Positions 18,036-26,303 of a stretch of DNA of 64,000 nucleotides are shown piece by piece; the first letter of the stretch is position 1, and every line of letters begins with the position of its first letter. The notes beneath the pieces are model-generated. The model worked only from the letters and a program-made list of their open reading frames with translations, did not search any database and had not been told where the DNA came from. The stretch spans positions 173,962 to 237,961 of the forward strand of contig NZ_VDYZ01000003.1 in assembly GCF_007673095.1 (NCBI RefSeq). Direction: 5' to 3'. The position numbers and the translations under genes are program-made. This DNA comes from Corynebacterium glyciniphilum AJ 3170 (GTDB taxonomy: Bacteria > Actinomycetota > Actinomycetes > Mycobacteriales > Mycobacteriaceae).

Positions 18036-18469
18036 TGGCTACATCACCGATCGACAACGAGCAGGAACACCTCGACCATGACAGGGTCGACAAGATGCGG
18101 CAGGCATTGTCTGCCGGTGGAATGGATGAGGTGAAGCGCCGCCTCGGTCAGGATGCCGGTGGTCCCGAGCTTGCTGAAGCCCAGCGACAGCAGCGCCAGG
18201 CCCGTGACCGGCATCGTCGTCAGCGTGCTGAGCTGGCAGCCCGTGGCCACGATGACTCTGGCACGGGTGACCGTGGTACCGGTCAGTCGAAGCAGGCTCA
18301 GGAACGTCAGCGCCAGCAGCAGCAGCGTTCTCAGGCATCACAGCAGGCCACACCGCAGAAGGCGACCGAGTCGAAGCCGATGACCGCTGGTCAGAAGGCG
18401 CAGATGCAGGTTCGACAGCGTTTGGCTGCCCAGCGTGAACGTCAGCAGGAGGCTGGCCTCTCCCGGTGA
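18035..18469 (+). CDS. Gln/Arg-rich charged protein of unknown function
   Basis: 144 residues, dominated by Gln, Arg and Ala in the second half (runs such as RQRQQQQRSQ), which predicts a long coiled coil or disorder. No domain recognised. It overlaps the zinc-protein stop (TGATG), and a strong terminator follows 40 bases downstream, so these two genes form a complete small operon within the plasmid-like module. Confidence 0.65.
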   Translation: MATSPIDNEQEHLDHDRVDKMRQALSAGGMDEVKRRLGQDAGGPELAEAQRQQRQARDRHRRQRAELAARGHDDSGTGDRGTGQSKQAQERQRQQQQRSQASQQATPQKATESKPMTAGQKAQMQVRQRLAAQRERQQEAGLSR

Positions 18470-18476
18470 CACAATA

Positions 18477-18680
18477 GAGACAGTTACGAGACAGATAGAA
18501 GACAGATACCGGCACCTTGTGTGCCGGTTTTTCTGTGTCCGGCGGTTCTGTCTCCTCAGAGACAGTTACGAGACACAATCGGGACAGGTAGAAGACAGAT
18601 CGCTATCTGTCTCCTCAGAGCCACTTAACTGACAGATCATCTGTCTCCTCAGAGACAGTTACGGGACAGATCGTTATCTG
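18477..18680. repeat. GACAG-based degenerate repeats
   Basis: The unit AGAGACAGTTACGAGACA recurs at 18477, 18559 and (with GGG) 18651, together with several copies of ATCTGTCTCCTCAGAG. Unit spacing is irregular (about 80-95 bases), with no constant spacers. It may be a second protein-binding or replication locus, or a mutational hot spot between two convergent operons. Confidence 0.55.
18508..18532 (+). terminator. rho-independent terminator
   Basis: Stem ACCGGCAC/GTGCCGGT with a 5-base loop followed by a run of Ts. It ends the operon of the Gln-rich protein. Confidence 0.85.
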
Positions 18681-18695
18681 TCTGCTCAGAGACAG

Positions 18696-18739
18696 AAAAA
18701 AGACACGTAGGAGACAGATCATCTGTCACCTACGTGTCT
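18696..18739 (-). terminator. terminator of the coupling-protein operon
   Basis: A 19-base arm at 18701-18719 and its inverse at 18721-18739 form a nearly perfect palindrome around C18720. On the minus strand the hairpin is followed by six Ts (complement of A18696-18701). It lies directly downstream of the coupling-protein stop codon. Confidence 0.8.
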
Positions 18740-18753
18740 TCTACGTGTCCCTA

Positions 18754-20073
18754 TCATGTCAGCAGCTTCATCTGGCTGATGTCGACCAGGTCGACCTTGA
18801 CGCCCTCGGGCCTGACCCCGGGTCCGGTGTCACCAGGACGCTTCCCACGCAGCAGCCTGCCTTCATCGACCGACCGGGGCCTCAGTGATGTCGCTGATAC
18901 CGACCCTGTCTTCTGAGTGGTGAGGCTCTGCCTGCCTGCGTGATCGACCGTGGAGGAAACGGACGGGGATTCTCCGGCCCATTTGGCAGCCCGTTCCAAC
19001 ATTTCTTCTTCCGGTGCTCCGACGAGCAAAAGGACGGTGGGGAACACATCCCTCAGCTCGGTCATCCCGTCATGGCCGAAACGCCTGCTGAACTGGCTCG
19101 TTCCCTGCACGGCGACCAGGAGGTTGATACCCATGGCTCGGGATTCGGTGACCACAATCGGGAGTTTCTGCCATGGCAACGTGTTACACAACTCATCGAC
19201 CACAAACAGGATTCTCGGGAGCTGTTTCGCCTCTGTCTGGTTTTTCCTCCAGCGCTTGCTGATCGTGTCGACCAGGCCGACAGCGGCACCTGCGGCGAGG
19301 CCGTCGGCGGGGGCGACCATGAACAGGCTGGAGTTGCGGGATCGTAGCAGGTCAGGGGTGAAGACGAGCTCGTCGCCTCGACCTCGGACAGCACCGTGAA
19401 GCCAGGGCCCGAGGGCCGTGTCCATGGTGATCAAGACGGAGCTGCGTTGTTTCTCGTCGAGGTGAAGGGCCGAGCGAAGCTTCCGTGCCAGCATGTGCTC
19501 ACCCCGGTCGACCAGCCGCTGGACGGCGGTGGTCCATGACGGCACCGGTTCACCGTCCTCTTCCTCGGCATCGACCAGACCGACAGCTTCAACTGCCCAC
19601 TTGATACCGTCCTGACCTGCGGCGTAGAGGATCGCGGCCAGGGGCGGCGTGGCCAAGTTGTCCCAGAACGCATCACCACCACCACCGCTCTGACCACCGC
19701 CGGCCTTCGACGCCTGGATGAGGATCGTCGACATCTCCAAAGCATCGGTCGGAGACTTGAGCAGGGCGACGGGGTCGACAACGCAGCGGGTGGCCCCGCG
19801 GAGCTGTTCGTCGGGAACATCGCCACTGAGGTCGATGACGTAGGTTTTAGCCCCCTGACGTGCTCGTTTGGTGGGCAGACACAGCTTGATGAGGTCGGGC
19901 TTTGAGCTGATTGCCACGACCGGTCCCTGCCACAGCAGGATCCCGGGACCGAGGACACGACGTGATTTACCGGTACCGGTGGGGCCGCTGACCAGGACAT
20001 GGGGACCCGGGACGGCCTGTTTGCCGTCGATGAGACCGGCGTAGGGCGTTTCGATCAGGTGTGGGTCAGTCAT
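18754..20073 (-). CDS. TraG/VirD4-type coupling protein, short form
   Basis: 439 residues. Walker A GPTGTGKS is at residues 30-37 and a Walker B-type ILFVVDELCN lies near residue 295; a QGTSQF motif follows as in VirD4/TraG ATPases. There is no N-terminal membrane anchor, unlike classical VirD4, so it would need a membrane partner or act as a soluble translocase. The predicted membrane proteins encoded divergently at 20.5-22.5 kb are candidate anchors. It would deliver the relaxase-DNA complex to a conjugation channel supplied by another element. Confidence 0.85.
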   Translation of the reverse strand: MTDPHLIETPYAGLIDGKQAVPGPHVLVSGPTGTGKSRRVLGPGILLWQGPVVAISSKPDLIKLCLPTKRARQGAKTYVIDLSGDVPDEQLRGATRCVVDPVALLKSPTDALEMSTILIQASKAGGGQSGGGGDAFWDNLATPPLAAILYAAGQDGIKWAVEAVGLVDAEEEDGEPVPSWTTAVQRLVDRGEHMLARKLRSALHLDEKQRSSVLITMDTALGPWLHGAVRGRGDELVFTPDLLRSRNSSLFMVAPADGLAAGAAVGLVDTISKRWRKNQTEAKQLPRILFVVDELCNTLPWQKLPIVVTESRAMGINLLVAVQGTSQFSRRFGHDGMTELRDVFPTVLLLVGAPEEEMLERAAKWAGESPSVSSTVDHAGRQSLTTQKTGSVSATSLRPRSVDEGRLLRGKRPGDTGPGVRPEGVKVDLVDISQMKLLT

Positions 20074-20479
20074 TGCCAGCGTCCTTCTTCCCCCACCGGG
20101 ACCGCATCGCTTCCCGGCCTACAGCGGCACGCCGGTCAGTCTCCTCCTGCAGGGCATCCTGCAGGGCGGCGGCAGTCGCCTCGTCCTTGGTCTCCACCCT
20201 GCTCAGGGCGTCCTCCAGCAGTGCCCTGATGACGATGCTCACCGGAAAGCCCAGGTCAGCGGCCAGATGCTTGAGCTCGGTGACCTGCTCGGTGGGGAGG
20301 GTGATGGCGAGACGCTTAGTGCTGCTCATGGTGTGGGCCTGGGCCTTTCTGATCTTCTGCTGGGTCCGGGCGGCGACTGCGGCCCGTCGGTCGTTAGCAC
20401 TGTAACAGGTGCTACTTCGCTGTGGTGTGTCGGGTACGTTTTCCATCTCTGACCTGCACTTTCTGTAAAGGTGTTGCAT
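20066..20479 (-). CDS. ribbon-helix-helix DNA-binding protein
   Basis: Up to 137 residues. Residues from about 52 (STKRLAITLPTEQVTELKHLA) form a ribbon-helix-helix domain, followed by a helical, charged tail. ATG 20479 has GAGG at 8 bases; ATG 20329 (MSSTKRL) would give just the RHH domain and tail. The stop overlaps the coupling-protein start by 8 bases, so the pair is one operon. A MobC/TraY-like role or autoregulation of the divergent promoter region (20480-20541, with GTAAC repeats) is likely. Confidence 0.75.
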   Translation of the reverse strand: MQHLYRKCRSEMENVPDTPQRSSTCYSANDRRAAVAARTQQKIRKAQAHTMSSTKRLAITLPTEQVTELKHLAADLGFPVSIVIRALLEDALSRVETKDEATAAALQDALQEETDRRAAVGREAMRSRWGKKDAGND

Positions 20480-20541
20480 GTGTTATGCCTCTATAGTATC
20501 GTAACGGGTGTAACACCACAAGACATCAACAGGAAAGGGCG

Positions 20542-21024
20542 GTGGCGACGATGAAGACACTGAAGACGGTGGCGGTGATTACGACACTCGCAGTGGTCGT
20601 GATCGGTGCGCTGGCACTGGTCATGGCAGGTCGTGGGTGGTGGAACGCGGGCTCGGGTACCGAGGAGTCCGCGACACCGACCACGGTGACGGTGACGGCA
20701 GAGCCGGACACGGAGACTGAGGTCACTGAGACCGAGACGGAGGAACCGGAGGTCACCGAGTCAGAGGCCACTGAGACCGAGGAGCCGGAGAGCACTGAGG
20801 CTGCAGAACCGGAAGACACCGGAGATCTCGCACTCAAGCGGGACAAGGAGACGGTGGAGTCCCTGTCAGGTCAGGAGCGCACTGCGGTACGAGGCGTTCT
20901 GCGTGACTGCATGAACGAGATCGGGCCGATTCATTACGTCAGCCAGATCAAGAAGTGCCTGGCCGGTGACGTCACTGAGTGGTCAGAGGACAGTGCCCGA
21001 CGATCAGGAGAGACGGCGTACTGA
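20542..21024 (+). CDS. membrane-anchored Thr/Glu-rich extracytoplasmic protein
   Basis: 160 residues from GTG 20542 (AGGAAAGGG upstream); ATG 20551 is the alternative. One hydrophobic segment (about 9-32) is followed by an extended TET/EPE repeat-like region (about 45-95), then a small C-terminal domain with two cysteines (DCMNE and KKCLA). Probably a lipid-bilayer anchor plus stalk. Divergent from the coupling-protein operon and first in a five-gene run on the plus strand. Confidence 0.7.
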   Translation: MATMKTLKTVAVITTLAVVVIGALALVMAGRGWWNAGSGTEESATPTTVTVTAEPDTETEVTETETEEPEVTESEATETEEPESTEAAEPEDTGDLALKRDKETVESLSGQERTAVRGVLRDCMNEIGPIHYVSQIKKCLAGDVTEWSEDSARRSGETAY

Positions 21025-21025
21025 C

Positions 21026-21937
21026 ATGGACATCAAGAAGCTCATGAGCCATCCCCACGCGCAGGTCAGGGGCATCCACGTACGCAATCAGGCCGGTACC
21101 TCGCTCGGTGCCCGGCGACGTGGTGAGGTGCTTCTCGCGGCCGCAAAGGCCGACCACAAGGCCTCCATCGGTGCTGTTGCTGAGGCCTCCGGTGAGGTCG
21201 TCACACCTCGTCTGACGGCACGTCTGATCCGTGGCGTCGAGGGCGCCAAGGCGACCGTCGGTCGCCTGCTGGCCGTCCTCGTCATCGGTGGTCTGGTCCT
21301 GGTGTTCACCTGGCCGGCATTGATCCTGGGCTACATCATCTACGGGATTTGGGTGCAGCTGCACTCGCGTCTGACCCCTCGCACCTGGATCGCTGCGGTG
21401 GCTGCTGTGGTGACTTTGGTGGCCGGTTGGATGGTGTGGTCACTGGTTGGTCATGCCACCAACGGTGACGCGGTCAAGGCGCTCTGGTGGGCACTGCAGC
21501 CGGGTCTGGGACTGGCGTACACGGCATGGCTGGTACGTGCCTGGGGCTGGTCTGCAGTGGTCACGGAGACAGCGGTGGTCACACCGATGACGGGCTTCGT
21601 ACCTGTCCCGGATGAGCTGGCTGATGTTGTCGAGGTGCCTGTGAAGACACGGGACGAAACCACTGATCCGGAGACGAAACCACTGCCCCCGGTTACCGGA
21701 TTCGTTCCCTTCCCCGATGACCCTGAGGTCGTTGCTGAGGAGTCCGAAGAGTCCAGTAATGAGGTCCCGGATGACTTCGTTGAAGAGCCACCTGCTCCGG
21801 AACCTCCGGATGACGCGGTCACCACTGCCGACGATATCTCGCTGTTCGGTGATGACGATGATGACGACGATGACGATGAGTACGACGACTACAACGCCGC
21901 TTTCGGCACCAACAACCTCGAAGGAGAAGAACGATGA
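21026..21937 (+). CDS. membrane protein with acidic C-terminal tail
   Basis: 303 residues from ATG 21026, one base after the preceding stop. The N-terminal 70 residues are basic and soluble. Four hydrophobic segments follow (about 75-185). The C-terminal third contains two VTGFVP(V/F)PD repeats and ends in a run of nine Asp. The architecture would suit a membrane scaffold for the soluble coupling protein. No family recognised. Confidence 0.7.
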   Translation: MDIKKLMSHPHAQVRGIHVRNQAGTSLGARRRGEVLLAAAKADHKASIGAVAEASGEVVTPRLTARLIRGVEGAKATVGRLLAVLVIGGLVLVFTWPALILGYIIYGIWVQLHSRLTPRTWIAAVAAVVTLVAGWMVWSLVGHATNGDAVKALWWALQPGLGLAYTAWLVRAWGWSAVVTETAVVTPMTGFVPVPDELADVVEVPVKTRDETTDPETKPLPPVTGFVPFPDDPEVVAEESEESSNEVPDDFVEEPPAPEPPDDAVTTADDISLFGDDDDDDDDDEYDDYNAAFGTNNLEGEER

Positions 21938-22494
21938 GCACTACACCCCAGGTAACCGTAAACGTCGAGTCCGGCATCGGTCGCGTACTCAATGTCGTCG
22001 GCACGATCCTGCTCTGCGGGGCAGTCGGCCTGGTTGCGTACAGCCTTGCACAGCGGGGCTGGCTGGAGATCGCGGCGACACTGCTGACCGCGTTCGTTTT
22101 CCAGCTCACACGGATGCTGCTTGACGCCGGTTTGATCGATCCTGCAGCTTTCGCCCGTAAGGGCGGGGACACGTCCCAGCCGTCCGGTGCGTTCGCTGGA
22201 ACGCGCGGTCTCCTGCGACAGGCGCGGGCGGACTGGCGGATGGCCTTGGCCGAATCACCGCTGTGGCGACTGGGTCTGATCGCAGTCGGGTACGCCATCC
22301 TGTTTATGGCTTTCAGGGCCGGTGCGTCGGTCGCGTTGACGGTCTTCAGCAACATGTGGATCGCCATGGCATCTGCTGCGTTGCTCGGTGCAATCATCAT
22401 CGCCCCGGGACAGATCATGGACCTGCTGCGTGCATTCCGGGTGAGTAAGACAGCACCGTCTGAGGCACCTGTTACCGAGAAGGAGGACGCCTGA
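21934..22494 (+). CDS. multi-pass membrane protein
   Basis: 186 residues; ATGA overlap with the preceding gene. Four hydrophobic segments (about 15-37, 45-65, 108-128 and 132-155) and a short charged tail. It likely forms a complex with the preceding co-translated membrane protein. No known family recognised. Confidence 0.7.
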   Translation: MSTTPQVTVNVESGIGRVLNVVGTILLCGAVGLVAYSLAQRGWLEIAATLLTAFVFQLTRMLLDAGLIDPAAFARKGGDTSQPSGAFAGTRGLLRQARADWRMALAESPLWRLGLIAVGYAILFMAFRAGASVALTVFSNMWIAMASAALLGAIIIAPGQIMDLLRAFRVSKTAPSEAPVTEKEDA

Positions 22495-22585
22495 TGAGGT
22501 GTCTGTGCGCGGGATGCCGGGGCCCGTGATGACAGCCCGGAACGCCAAGCTTTTTCACACACCACGAGTCCTAAGGAGGACACCA

Positions 22586-23209
22586 ATGCTTTACCCTGTC
22601 CCTGCCAACGCCCCCACCAGTCCGAGCGATGTGGTACCCGACGGGACTCCCGATCGGTACGACGAGATGGCCACGTCCATCATCGACCGGTTGCCCGACA
22701 CCGCGCATCTGTCAACGCTGAGGATCAAGCCGGGTGAGTGCACTGTATGCGGTACTAACACGCGGATGAGCGTTCTTGTGAACAGCGATCGTATGCCTGA
22801 AAGTGGCGGACCGATCTACGCCGAGGCGTGTGATTACTGCCTCGGTCGGGTGTGCATGAAGCTCACCCACGCAGGCATCGAGGTGTCAGGCCTTGGTGCT
22901 GATGATCACGACGACCACGACGTGTTCACACCCCCTGTCGTGACCACTATCATCGACCGACTGCCCGACACCGCGTTCCTGATCACCGACATGCACCCGT
23001 TGTCGGGTGACCCGGAGAACGGCGCAGAACCTGTCCAGTGCGGGATCTGCGATCACGTCGCAACTCCCGACATGATGGCCGTTCTTGTCGACGACAACCA
23101 CATGCCTGATAGTGGCGGACCGACCTACGCCGAGGCGTGCAACGACTGCATCGACTGGCTGTGCGGGAAGCTCGCCGACGCCGGTATCGGTGTGGACGTT
23201 GAAGACTAA
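22586..23209 (+). CDS. tandem-duplicated zinc-knuckle protein
   Basis: 207 residues from ATG 22586, chosen for AAGGAGGA 5-6 bases upstream. Two similar halves (about 33-103 and 116-207) each read IIDRLPDTA(H/F)L..., a CxxC knuckle, a VLV..MP(E/D)SGGP(I/T)YAEAC box and a second cysteine pair. Each half would bind one zinc ion. An Asp/His-rich linker (DDHDDHD) separates them. The gene clearly arose by internal duplication. Function unknown; DNA or metal binding is possible. Confidence 0.75.
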   Translation: MLYPVPANAPTSPSDVVPDGTPDRYDEMATSIIDRLPDTAHLSTLRIKPGECTVCGTNTRMSVLVNSDRMPESGGPIYAEACDYCLGRVCMKLTHAGIEVSGLGADDHDDHDVFTPPVVTTIIDRLPDTAFLITDMHPLSGDPENGAEPVQCGICDHVATPDMMAVLVDDNHMPDSGGPTYAEACNDCIDWLCGKLADAGIGVDVED

Positions 23210-23242
23210 CAACTGACCAACAACACGTCCAAGGAGGACAAC

Positions 23243-23551
23243 ATGACCACCAAGAAGAGCCGCATCGAAGCACTCATCGATGACGGAATGACGCGCATCG
23301 AAGCGGAATTCCAGGTCGCAAAGCAGGACCTTGAGGAACAGGAAAAGCGCATCGAGACAGCCGCCATCGACGTCATCAAGACCGACTTTCCTGACACCTG
23401 GGAGGCCGCTCTTGCGGTCGCACGGGAGTCTGTTCTTAAGCCGAAGCGGCGTCGCAAGACGGCGAAGAAGACTGACACCGAGGACGCCGTCATGGTGACC
23501 GACAGTGTCACTGAGAGTGTCACGGAGAACAACGGTTACTCCGGTTTCTGA
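23243..23551 (+). CDS. small charged protein of unknown function
   Basis: 102 residues with AAGGAGGA upstream. The first 60 residues are predicted helical and charged, then a basic KPKRRRKTAKK stretch and an acidic Thr/Ser tail. No domain recognised. Last gene of the plus-strand run and followed by a terminator. Confidence 0.65.
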   Translation: MTTKKSRIEALIDDGMTRIEAEFQVAKQDLEEQEKRIETAAIDVIKTDFPDTWEAALAVARESVLKPKRRRKTAKKTDTEDAVMVTDSVTESVTENNGYSGF

Positions 23552-23563
23552 CACTCGAAGTCA

Positions 23564-23597
23564 ACCCCCATCGGACTTGTTCCGGTGGGGGTTTTCT
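23564..23597 (+). terminator. rho-independent terminator
   Basis: ACCCCCATCGGA/TCCGGTGGGGGT stem with one mismatch and a 5-base loop, followed by TTTTC. It closes the 20.5-23.6 kb operon. Confidence 0.85.
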
Positions 23598-23608
23598 CGT
23601 GCCCGGGC

Positions 23609-23788
23609 CCAGTCCTCTCAGCCTGATTCAGGTGATCTGAGGTGATCTGGACCGGGCTACGACCGATACCCCCTCTGACCTGGCCAGTCCTCTCAGTCCA
23701 GGATTCAGGCACCCTCTGAACTGGGGGTTTACACCCCCAGTCCTCTCAGGAATTTCGTGTCAGAGGGTCAGATGAGGGGGTATCGGTG
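23609..23788. repeat. structured repeat region upstream of the mobilization genes
   Basis: Three direct copies of CCAGTCCTCTCAG lie at 23609, 23684 and 23737. A CTGGGGGT/ACCCCCAG hairpin occupies 23721-23739. A longer inverted pair, ACCGATACCCCCTCTGACC (23662-23680) and its near-complement at 23766-23787, encloses the last two repeats. This is strongly folded DNA of the kind found at transfer or replication origins. Confidence 0.55.
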
Positions 23789-23909
23789 TCTTTTCGGACG
23801 GCTCGGTCACGAGACGGCACCGGAGCAGGCACGGAGTGTCTGCGCAGGTCAGTGGGTGGTTCCATAGGAGGGCGGAGCCCTCCTTGGCCAGCCGAACGGA
23901 GTGAGGGTA

Positions 23910-24021
23910 CTGGCCTATCTGGGAGGCCCGACGAAGTCGTGTCCGGACAGATAGGCAGCTGGCCTATCTTCCTTCGTAGCGATACACTGGTGTAGGACAG
24001 GGACAGGGCCCCCAGGCCCTG
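23910..24021. other. candidate origin of transfer (oriT)
   Basis: Inverted repeat GCCTATCTG (23913-23921) and CAGATAGGC (23948-23956), a second direct copy CTGGCCTATCT (23959-23969), then a short TACAC/GTGTA palindrome (about 23982-23993) and a CAGGGCC/GGCCCTG hairpin (24004-24021). The region lies directly upstream of the mobC-mobA pair, where oriT is usually found. The nick site cannot be assigned. Confidence 0.5.
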
Positions 24022-24064
24022 ACGGCGGACGGAGCCGGTGGGTCGATACGAAGGGTGGCTGACG

Positions 24065-24601
24065 ATGACTGCGAAGCAGGCACGAGGGAGTGCGCAGAGG
24101 GGCCACACGGAACGACGGAGTCGGTCTGTGGAGGTGCGCATGAGTGATGCCGAGTTGGAGCTGTTGACCCGTGTGGCGGGTCGATTTGGAACCACCAGGT
24201 CGGGTGCCATTCGGGCGGCGGTGGACGCGTATGACGCGGCCACTGACGGCCGTCGGGTCAGGCGTGAAACGCTTGGCCCGGAGACGCGTGCTGTACTCAC
24301 GCGGCTGACATCGGAGATGAATCGGGTTGGCGTCAACGTCAACCAAATCAGTAGGTCACTGAACGGTGCGCGTTCGCACCGAGCTGACCGACTTCTTTAC
24401 ACTGACTCCAGCCCCGTGCTGGGTCAGACAATGACGGGTAACGACGTCCGTGATCGTGCCACAGCACGTGAAAAACGTCGTATGGGTGAGCTTGAGATCA
24501 TGATCACCGAGTTCCGTCAGTTGCGTGAAGAGCTGGCTCAGATGACAGCGATGATCAACGACATGCGTACGTCTGAGACAGAGTCGGAGGACGCGTCATG
24601 A
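24065..24601 (+). CDS. mobC: MobC-type relaxosome accessory protein
   Basis: 178 residues from ATG 24065. The N-terminal half has an RHH-like DNA-binding segment (RSVEVRMSDAELELLTRVA), and LTSEMNRVGVNVNQISRSLN is the MobC signature. Expected to bind oriT and help melt DNA around the nick site. It overlaps the relaxase start (ATGAG), so both are co-translated. Confidence 0.85.
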   Translation: MTAKQARGSAQRGHTERRSRSVEVRMSDAELELLTRVAGRFGTTRSGAIRAAVDAYDAATDGRRVRRETLGPETRAVLTRLTSEMNRVGVNVNQISRSLNGARSHRADRLLYTDSSPVLGQTMTGNDVRDRATAREKRRMGELEIMITEFRQLREELAQMTAMINDMRTSETESEDAS

Positions 24602-26118
24602 GTGTTCTTGTCGGTAGTCATGTAGGTAAGGGTGGCGCTATCGGATGGGGCCGCTATTGCCTGCGCCTGGACCTCAGTGAAGTGGCGCGGCGGAAAGCCG
24701 TGCCTGTGGTCATCAGTGATCTCGGAGACGATCCTTACGAGATCGGAATGAACGCCGAGTTGTTGATCGAGGGCACGACGCGGAAGAACGTCGGTGAGTC
24801 ACTTGTGTTGTCTTTTCCCGCGCATGAGATGAACATCGACGATCCCGAGCATCAGCGTTGGGTCGCTGAGATGGCGTACGAGCTGGCGAAGAGAGCGGCA
24901 CCCAATGCACCGGTCGTGGTGGCAGTCCACACGGACAGTGAGGGTGGGAAACTGCACGCCCACATCCTCGTCGTGAACCATGATTTGTCGACCGGTTTGA
25001 GCAACCAGGCGAGGATGGACATCAAGCACTTGAGGCGCATCAACGACCGGCTCATGCGTGAGGAAGGACTTGAGGTCTGCAACCAGAACGACAAGTCCAA
25101 GGGTCGCACTTGGCAGGAAGTGATGCAGGACCGTAAGGATGCGGAGAAGGCGACTGCGGAGCTCCTGGAGGCCAACCCGGACGCCACGCCGGAGACGTCA
25201 CGACTGACGATTGACGACGTCAAAGAGAAGCCGACGAGGAAGACGTCGCGCGAGTTTTTCCGTCAGGAAATCGATGAGGCGGTTGTCGATGCGGCGGCCC
25301 GTGAGGTCCCCGGAGACAAGCCCTCTGCGTCGCTGGAGACGCTGAAGGAGACGCTGTCGGAACGCAACATCTCGATGAAGATCCTGCCCGACAATGGACA
25401 TGGTGAGACGGTCACTTTCGGTGCTGTCGATGACGACGGGATGCCTGTCACGGTGTCACGGAAGAGCAAGTCCAAGACGAAACCGACGAAGACATCGCCG
25501 GTCGCTGCGAAGGACAACCAGCTCGGTGCGGCGTACACAGCTGACGCACTGCGGGAGCGTATGCAGGAGGTCGTACGGCAGCGGATGCTGGCGGACCACC
25601 TGCGTGCGGAGATCGACGAAAGCATCGAAGGTGCGGGTCTCAGGATGCTTGATGAGCCGTACAAGGATCCCATCGTTCATCTGCAGACCGAACTGCGTGA
25701 GCGCGGTGAGGCGGCTATGGATATCGGTGGCGGTGGTCGCGTCTCGGTGCACGACTCCCGTGAGGACACCCCGCTGTGGGCGCCCACTAGTACCGACAAC
25801 TACGTCGCTGTCGAAGATCTCGACACTGACGGTGAGAACGAGTACTCCGCTGACCGACTCCGTGAACGGGTGGAGGGAGCTTACCGTGGCGTCGCTCCGG
25901 CACCACGACCGCAGGGTGGCTCCCCGGCACCACGACCGCAGGGTGGCTCCCCGGCACCACGACCGCAGGGTGGTGGTCTCGGTACTGATCCGAAGCCGAA
26001 TGGCGGCGGTCTGACGGAGGGTCAGAAGGCGAAGGCTGCCGACCGAGCGTTCCTCAAGAAGCAGAGCGAGGCGGCGAAGACGAAGACGAAGACATCAGAT
26101 ATCGACTTCGGTGACTGA
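24598..26118 (+). CDS. mobA: MobA/MOB-P-type relaxase
   Basis: 506 residues. The relaxase domain spans about 1-190, with metal-binding motif III as LHAHILVVNH (H120, H122, N127); candidate catalytic Tyr20 lies in GWGRYC. The rest is charged and helical. Near residue 434 a nine-residue unit APRPQGGSP is repeated three times, encoded by 27-bp tandem DNA repeats at 25897-25973. It should nick oriT and lead the strand through a conjugation pore. No helicase or primase fusion is visible. Confidence 0.88.
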   Translation: MSVLVGSHVGKGGAIGWGRYCLRLDLSEVARRKAVPVVISDLGDDPYEIGMNAELLIEGTTRKNVGESLVLSFPAHEMNIDDPEHQRWVAEMAYELAKRAAPNAPVVVAVHTDSEGGKLHAHILVVNHDLSTGLSNQARMDIKHLRRINDRLMREEGLEVCNQNDKSKGRTWQEVMQDRKDAEKATAELLEANPDATPETSRLTIDDVKEKPTRKTSREFFRQEIDEAVVDAAAREVPGDKPSASLETLKETLSERNISMKILPDNGHGETVTFGAVDDDGMPVTVSRKSKSKTKPTKTSPVAAKDNQLGAAYTADALRERMQEVVRQRMLADHLRAEIDESIEGAGLRMLDEPYKDPIVHLQTELRERGEAAMDIGGGGRVSVHDSREDTPLWAPTSTDNYVAVEDLDTDGENEYSADRLRERVEGAYRGVAPAPRPQGGSPAPRPQGGSPAPRPQGGGLGTDPKPNGGGLTEGQKAKAADRAFLKKQSEAAKTKTKTSDIDFGD

Positions 26119-26131
26119 CTGAGACATGACA

Positions 26132-26163
26132 AACCCCCGGCACCAACGGTGTCGGGGGTTGTT
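26132..26163 (+). terminator. terminator after the relaxase gene
   Basis: Thirteen-base stem AACCCCCGGCACC/GGTGTCGGGGGTT with a three-base loop, followed by GTTGTTGTT. Weak U-tract but strong hairpin. Confidence 0.75.
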
Positions 26164-26184
26164 GTTGATGTCAGCGTGTCAGCG

Positions 26185-26285
26185 TCAGCGGTCCCACTTC
26201 GGAAGGTCGATGAGCCAGCCGGCGACGTCCCGGTCATCCTTGGTTGTGAATGTGATCGCTATGTGGCCTGCTTTTTTGATCACTA
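26185..26285 (-). pseudogene. 3' end of a gene cut off by the left transposon
   Basis: Read on the minus strand this encodes a C-terminal piece containing AGHIAITFTTKDDRDVAG and WLIDLPKWDR, then TGA. Its coding-like sequence starts abruptly at the transposon edge at 26286. A GTG at 26283 could start a 32-residue peptide but has no ribosome site. The 5' part was not found elsewhere in the window, so it was probably deleted. Confidence 0.5.
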
Positions 26286-26303
26286 TGTGTCGTACTGACC
26301 TGG

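Noticed and set aside
18477..18680. CRISPR-like repeats
   Set aside because: Units are irregular, spacers are not constant in size, repeats grade into each other and there are no cas genes.
23243..23551. Antitoxin of a toxin-antitoxin pair
   Set aside because: No partner toxin gene adjoins it and no antitoxin domain was recognised; it ends an operon.
25897..25973. Diversity-generating or phase-variable repeat in the relaxase
   Set aside because: Three 27-bp in-frame repeats encode a Pro-rich linker; no reverse transcriptase or template repeat is present, and copy change keeps the frame.
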